From assembly GCA_026770595.1 (NCBI GenBank), contig MU633916.1:1-19767 (forward strand): 19,767 nt of DNA. The letters are read 5' to 3'. This document shows, one piece after another, positions 19,708-19,767 of this stretch. Position numbers and translations under genes: made by a program. The stretch comes from Ochromonadaceae sp. CCMP2298 (lineage: Eukaryota > Sar > Synurophyceae > Ochromonadales > Ochromonadaceae). Each line of letters opens with the position of its first letter. The stretch's first letter is position 1. Below the pieces are notes generated by a model that was not told the origin of the DNA, searched no databases, and worked only from the letters and a program-made list of their open reading frames with translations.

Positions 19708-19767
19708 TATATTTTTTCCGATAAAATTATTCGGATAAAATATATTCGGACGATATATAATAGGCGT
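19685..19767. repeat. 83-bp imperfect palindrome at the window edge
   Basis: ACGCCTATTATA at 19685 is mirrored by TATAATAGGCGT ending at 19767. The arms also match in CGAATATATTTT (inverted near 19742-19751) and TCCGA, with the centre near 19726. About 30 of the first 37 arm bases pair. The outer end of the palindrome coincides with the window end, so the symmetry may continue beyond it. Confidence 0.8.

Larger units (their letters stand above)
19435..19767. promoter_or_regulatory. Upstream region of TFIIE-alpha, repeat-rich distal half
   Basis: The proximal 100 bp presumably contain the promoter of the minus-strand TFIIE gene. From about 19570 onward the region is AT-rich and consists of a diverged 68-bp tandem duplication and a palindrome, listed separately. 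No gene is seen. Confidence 0.55.

Overview
The window is nuclear DNA of a single-celled eukaryote, most likely a microalga or related protist. It has GC-rich exons, AT-rich spacers, short GT-AG introns (96-114 nt), AATAAA/ATTAAA-type 3' signals, a TFIIE-alpha gene, and an ankyrin-like protein built on the 'LQWLRAQ..PCPWD' repeat that is common in algae and protists. The sequence alone does not let me name the lineage. Nothing looks bacterial or viral in organisation, although one lipase domain belongs to a family best known from bacteria.

Six protein genes lie on strictly alternating strands. (1) 605-9562 (+) is a 2985-residue bridge-like lipid-transfer protein of the BLTP2/Hobbit/SABRE/Fmp27 family, apparently without introns, carrying an internal Cys/His zinc-like module. 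(2) 9898-11631 (-) is GMP synthase, with a 114-nt intron at the boundary of its two catalytic domains. (3) 12201-14640 (+) is a Tudor/SH3-like low-complexity protein with one intron near its 3' end. (4) 14748-16751 (-) is a lipase related to bacterial family I.5, fused to a polytopic membrane domain; removing a 96-nt intron creates the codon for a predicted zinc ligand. (5) 17089-18073 (+) is an ankyrin-like protein with eight exact 87-bp repeat units and an apparent frameshift. (6) 18250-19434 (-) is TFIIE subunit alpha.

The spacers hold most of the other structure. There is a 12-bp AT minisatellite at 107-172, and an imperfect hairpin with a direct-repeat pair before gene 1. A G-rich tract lies between the convergent genes 1 and 2. 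A 144-bp fold-back element with about 30-bp terminal inverted repeats sits in the divergent promoter of genes 2 and 3. A 68-bp tandem duplication runs into an 83-bp palindrome that ends exactly at the right edge of the window.

Genes 2 and 6 are housekeeping genes (purine synthesis, transcription initiation). Genes 1 and 4 both concern lipids (transport and hydrolysis), but nothing shows that they work together. All three supported introns read through without a stop when retained. No tRNA, rRNA, CRISPR array or transposase gene was seen.
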